Shown one piece after another: positions 61,348 through 64,000 of a DNA stretch of 64,000 bases. The stretch is from CAVYXA01 sp963846775 (lineage in GTDB: Bacteria > Verrucomicrobiota > Verrucomicrobiia > Chthoniobacterales > UBA10450). The notes beneath the pieces are model-generated. The model searched no databases. It saw only the letters and a list, made by a program, of their open reading frames with translations, and was not told the DNA's origin. Position 1 is the stretch's first letter. Each line of letters opens with the position of its first letter. The stretch lies in the NCBI GenBank assembly GCA_963846775.1, contig CAWJXB010000006.1:434001-498000 (forward strand), written 5' to 3'. A program made the position numbers and the translations under genes.

Positions 61348-61713
61348 CTACGCCGTTGCTCTTTCTTGGCCTTCTGTGAGAAGAGAACAGATTTCATCAC
61401 AATTGATCGGCTTCATCAGGTGATACTGGAATCCGGTCACTCCGGGTTCTTCAACATCGGACGGATACGGGTAGGCCGATACGGCAATGCATAAGGCGTG
61501 AATCCCTCGCCGATGAGCTTCGCTGATGAGTGCGTAGCCAGTGCCATCGGGAAGGGCAATGTCGCTGATGATGGCATCGAACCGCTGCTTATCCAGCAAA
61601 TCGATAGCGCCTTGCAAATCTCCCGCTGTGGCAACGTCGCAATCGCGGCGGGTTAAACACCGTTTAAGCAGCTCGCGGCTATCTGCATGGTCTTCGACGA
61701 GTAAAACTTGCAT
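61348..61713 (-). CDS. Single-domain response regulator
   Basis: The 121-residue receiver has VLLVEDHADSRELLKR (acidic pocket), FDAIISDIALPDGTGYALI (phosphoacceptor), IAVSAYPYP (Thr/Ser position occupied by Ser) and LMKPI (Lys). No output domain is attached. It is distinct from the receiver at 1530 and has no kinase nearby. Confidence 0.85.
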   Translation of the reverse strand: MQVLLVEDHADSRELLKRCLTRRDCDVATAGDLQGAIDLLDKQRFDAIISDIALPDGTGYALISEAHRRGIHALCIAVSAYPYPSDVEEPGVTGFQYHLMKPINCDEICSLLTEGQERATA

Positions 61714-61877
61714 CGCATCCCCTATTCAGTTCGGGTTTGCCGCAACCGCCGGACGCTCAGTGAAGCAAAAAATGCCCGCCCCAGCTACGATGCCACGGAT
61801 GAGGTCCTGGACGCTCTCCCTCCCAAAACAACTCACCTCAAGGCCGACACTCTCAGCGGCTACGGCTGTATTGAAAC

Positions 61878-61958
61878 TGCTCCAAGTTTTCGCACCAAGA
61901 CTTCACCCATTAATTGTGGATTGGCTTTCCCTTTGGACAGCTTGATCACCTGGCCCTT
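61878..61958 (-). repeat. Diverged fragment of the gatB 3' end (copy 3)
   Basis: The minus strand reads SLKGQVIKLSKGKANPQL then MGEVLVRKLG. This is the C-terminal tail of GatB (Asp/Glu-tRNA amidotransferase subunit B). There is no upstream gatB sequence. It abuts the promoter-like repeat that begins at 61960. Confidence 0.8.
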
Positions 61959-61959
61959 T

Positions 61960-62029
61960 AATGAAACCCCAACCCTTTCTTGTAAACGCACGTGCATTTA
62001 CATTTTTACTCGTCTAATCATAGTTAGAC
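61960..62029 (+). repeat. 80-bp promoter-like repeat with core site, copy c
   Basis: AATGAAACCCCAACCCTTTCTTG, GTGCATTTACATTTTTACTCGTC and TAATCATAGTTAGAC match copies a and b. It ends in core GTTAGAC, 8 bp before the next ATG. Confidence 0.8.
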
Positions 62030-62037
62030 CTACGTTC

Positions 62038-62568
62038 ATGAAGCTCTTCCTCATCATCACAATCGCAAGTTCCCTTGCCGGGTCCGACTGGCCCCCGGCA
62101 GAATCACCGGTCGTCCCTTCCGCGGATGGTTATGTCGCAATTCCAAACGCGGCGCTCTCGCCGACAAAGGGCATTAAATATCAGGCCATCTTTGACGCGA
62201 CACGTCCCGCGGATAAGCCAACCCAGCTTATTCCCGCGCTCAATATGGCGGCGTCAGAACTCAATGCCCTCGCAGCAGCGAAGGCACCGCTCTCGAATGC
62301 AAAATTTGTTATTGTCTTCCACGGTGCGGCGGTTGATGGCATTCTAGATAGCGACCACTACCGGGCGAAGTTCAAAACTGAAAATCCAAACCTGACGGCC
62401 ATTCGGCAGATGAAAGAACGAGGCGTCGAATTCTTCGTCTGTGGGCAGTACCTGGCGGCGGAGAAGATCGACCCTAAGACGCTTACCTCTGATGTCACAC
62501 TGGCCGCAGACGCGCTGCTCGTCCTGATGCATTATCAAAACAGAGGATATGCGCTCATGAGTTTCTGA
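62038..62568 (+). CDS. Exported DsrE-like protein (cassette gene)
   Basis: MKLFLIITIASSLAGSDWP is a short signal-like segment. The body (KYQAIFDATRPADKPTQLIPALNMAASELNALAAAKAPLSNAKFVIVFHGAAVDGIL and MKERGVEFFVCGQYLA) is a DsrE/DsrF-type alpha/beta fold with one cysteine at the usual place (FVCGQ). It differs from the DsrE gene at 42.0 kb. The ATG at 62038 is preferred because it follows the core site; the frame is open from 61708. Confidence 0.75.
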   Translation: MKLFLIITIASSLAGSDWPPAESPVVPSADGYVAIPNAALSPTKGIKYQAIFDATRPADKPTQLIPALNMAASELNALAAAKAPLSNAKFVIVFHGAAVDGILDSDHYRAKFKTENPNLTAIRQMKERGVEFFVCGQYLAAEKIDPKTLTSDVTLAADALLVLMHYQNRGYALMSF

Positions 62569-62574
62569 GGGACG

Positions 62575-62635
62575 GCCTAACCGGGGGATCCAGCCGACCG
62601 CGGACCGTCCTTATGCCTGACTTCTCCCGTTATGC
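62575..62635 (+). other. attC-like site after the DsrE gene
   Basis: GCCTAACCGGGGGATCC opens the site 6 bp after the gene stop and GTTATGC closes it after 61 bp, close to the classical 59-base element length. Arm pairing is weak, so it may be degenerate. Confidence 0.4.
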
Positions 62636-62678
62636 GGACACCGTTTGTAATTCGCGCGGCGGCTGACCTTGTGTCTCG

Positions 62679-62757
62679 TTATCCGCGCAATTTGCGCTCT
62701 AAAATTTCGCGGACCAATTGCGGGTTGGCTTTCCCCTTCGACAGTTTCATCACCGTG
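62679..62757 (-). repeat. Diverged fragment of the gatB 3' end (copy 2)
   Basis: The minus strand reads VMKLSKGKANPQLVREIL then ERKLRG and a TAA stop, a complete GatB C-terminus. Homology ends abruptly upstream of VMKL. Confidence 0.85.
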
Positions 62758-62832
62758 GTTCGCCACCACCTCCTCGCATCTCGTAACAAAGCGCCACCAT
62801 TTCCGTTATTATGTTGGATTGTTGAGCCTCAT

Positions 62833-63288
62833 TTAAGTCTGATTGCTGACGCCAATGGTTTCCCAGATCATGAACTCGTCCAGCGTTTGCCGCGTCTTAT
62901 CCGCGACGAATCCGACAACGATTGCGTCATCAACGAAGCCGAGAAACGGAGTCTTGTCCGGAATCAGATCAAATGGATCGATCAAATAGCTGAGAGCAGC
63001 TACGATCCAGGTGAGATCATCATTCGAAATCTGCCTGTATTCACCGCGCTCGTACGCGCGGATCAACCGCAGCATCGTCTGAAGATAAGGCCATTCCATC
63101 TTGAACCGATGCCTGGGGAGCGACGAAGCCTCTTTCGCGGCTTGCTCAAAAAGCGAGCGCAAACCGCCGGAACCAACGACACGCAATTCTGCTTCGCTGA
63201 GTGCTCGGGCAAACGCCTCGCTGCGCAGGACTGTTTTCTCATAGGAACCGCCCCTTTCTGCGGGCGATTTCTTTTTTGCTTTTTTCAT
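62833..63288 (-). CDS. DUF1232 (YkvA-like) protein
   Basis: The signature YLIDPFDLIPDKTPFLGFVDDAIVVGFV near the C-terminus is the DUF1232 motif, seen in small membrane-associated proteins. The N-terminus (~100 residues) is basic and helical, with KMEWPYLQTMLRLIRAYERGEY. Function unknown. It lies between gatB-tail copies 2 and 1. Confidence 0.8.
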   Translation of the reverse strand: MKKAKKKSPAERGGSYEKTVLRSEAFARALSEAELRVVGSGGLRSLFEQAAKEASSLPRHRFKMEWPYLQTMLRLIRAYERGEYRQISNDDLTWIVAALSYLIDPFDLIPDKTPFLGFVDDAIVVGFVADKTRQTLDEFMIWETIGVSNQT

Positions 63289-63424
63289 CTGGCGCTATGA
63301 AAGCACCTCGATATGCCAAGGAGAAGCCAATTCACACCATCTAACCATAATTAGCCGCAAGTTTTTGTACCGGACGAGACATTTTTGAGTGCGGAGGATT
63401 TTAATTTGCAGTCAGCCAGCGGCC

Positions 63425-63532
63425 GTTTGTCACGTTAAAAGGGCGAACGGGATGCGCTCGGTGATGTGAATGCACGAGAAAGTTCGCGACTCGCGAAAGC
63501 TTTCGGAGTCGCCAACACCCGAGACGCGTGCG
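63425..63532 (+). repeat. Mosaic intergenic repeat
   Basis: GAGAAAGTTCGCGACTCGCG, AAAGCTTTCGGAGTCGCC and GAGACGCGTGCGCTACCC join motifs found at 3601, 33991 and 4540-4700. It abuts gatB-tail copy 1. No gene in 63289-63532. Confidence 0.6.
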
Positions 63533-63662
63533 CTACCCGGAAGCGCGCAATTTGCGCTCTAAAATTTCGCCCACCACTTGCGGATCGGCTTTCCCTTTGG
63601 AGAGCTTGATCACCTGCCCCTTTAGAAAATTCAGCGACGCCATGGCCCGGAAAATCCGCGCC
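63533..63662 (-). repeat. Diverged fragment of the gatB 3' end (copy 1)
   Basis: The minus strand reads RAMASLNFLKGQVIKLSKGK then ADPQVVGEILERKLRASG and a TAG stop. This is the longest of the three fragments. A stop lies in frame just upstream, so it is not part of an intact gene here. Confidence 0.85.
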
Positions 63663-63775
63663 GAATTTGAAGGGGCGACTCATCAAGTGATGTGTCGGGG
63701 CGACCGGCGCAAGAACATAACGGAAAACTTGTGCGAACGCCACTCGTCACTTTTTCGGCTTCGATGTTGCCTTCT

Positions 63776-64000
63776 TCACTTCACTCGCAGGCTCATCTTC
63801 TCAGTTCGCTCTCCGCCATCGTCACTCGGCGAATAAACGCTATAAGTGCCTCGTCTTAGCGTTACATGCAGCACCTTGGTCTCACCCGGCTTCGGCGGGT
63901 TAAGAAACTCCCGGTCAATTCCATGTCCCGCCAATTCAAAGTTCTTGGTGGTTTTACCTGAGTTCTTAACGACGAACGCCGTCTTTCCCGGTTCGACGGA
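63776..64000 (-). CDS. Cupredoxin-like protein, C-terminal part
   Basis: The frame is open to the window edge and gives 74 residues: EPGKTAFVVKNSGKTTKNFELAGHGI, then KPGETKVLHVTLRRGTYSVYSP and a TGA-ended SLRVK. The strand pattern VKNSGKTxxNFEL...L.KGTYxxY is that of plastocyanin/azurin-like domains. The usual His of HNF is Asn-Lys here and no Cys/Met ligand is seen, so copper binding is doubtful. The start lies outside the window. Confidence 0.7.
   Translation of the reverse strand, partial: SVEPGKTAFVVKNSGKTTKNFELAGHGIDREFLNPPKPGETKVLHVTLRRGTYSVYSPSDDGGERTEKMSLRVK

Noticed and set aside
32253..63000. Integron integrase gene
   Set aside because: No tyrosine recombinase with the R-H-R-Y pattern was seen in any frame, so the cassettes can only be called integrase-less in this window.
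63435..63743. Minus-strand frame of 102 codons over the gatB fragment
   Set aside because: It reads the gatB tail in the wrong frame and joins it to repeat sequence; the GatB-like reading is in another frame.
1..64000. CRISPR array
   Set aside because: No set of short identical repeats with regular unique spacers was found; the repeats present are palindromic, dispersed or gene fragments.

Overview
The window looks like a chromosomal segment from a Verrucomicrobiota bacterium, possibly a soil Chthoniobacterales or Spartobacteria relative. This placement is inferred from gene content. The strongest pointer is a four-gene cluster at 49.4-56.1 kb that resembles the Akkermansia Amuc_1101/1100/1099/1098 pilus-secretin locus. 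Base composition is GC-rich. Housekeeping genes sit on both strands in short operons separated by repeat-rich gaps.

Left half (0-31 kb) is mostly ordinary metabolism. It holds tRNA-Ser, rpoZ, a receiver protein, an aldehyde dehydrogenase, a VapBC-like toxin-antitoxin pair, argG, pfkA, a D,D-carboxypeptidase, DUF72/DUF2062 genes, a cyclic-nucleotide-sensor/DUF4388 protein, initiator tRNA and tRNA-Asn. A histidine-degradation operon follows (hutH-hutU-ftcD-hutI, with hutI frameshifted). Then come an L,D-transpeptidase, zinc-ribbon proteins, a guanylate/adenylate-cyclase-TPR protein, uvrB (carrying an in-frame repeat insertion) and a two-receiver/DUF4388 protein.

The middle (31-44 kb) has purB, an aldose-epimerase-like gene, glutamate dehydrogenase, a trans-sulfuration PLP enzyme, murJ, trpS and a UDP-glucuronate decarboxylase-like gene. 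Small cassette-like genes lie between them, bounded by sites that look like integron attC recombination sites. No integron integrase is visible.

The right part (44-64 kb) is the most unusual. Two secreted dockerin-bearing repeat proteins lie between successive, diverged copies of the 3' end of the upstream sugar-nucleotide gene. The pilus-secretin operon follows, next to a winged-helix regulator flanked by two near-identical palindromic operators. An 8-kb accessory stretch (56-64 kb) then holds small secreted, membrane and enzyme genes. Several of these begin a few bases after a GTTAGRY core, three are preceded by the same ~80-bp repeat, and two are enclosed by three diverged copies of the 3' end of gatB.

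The main candidates for something new are two loci where the 3' end of a housekeeping gene is reiterated around single cargo genes, as if cargo were repeatedly added at the gene terminus, and the dispersed integrase-less attC-like cassettes. REP-like palindromes, a decayed REP-associated transposase and larger intergenic repeats are scattered throughout. At least four conserved genes carry single-base frameshifts, so some breaks may be sequence errors and others real decay.
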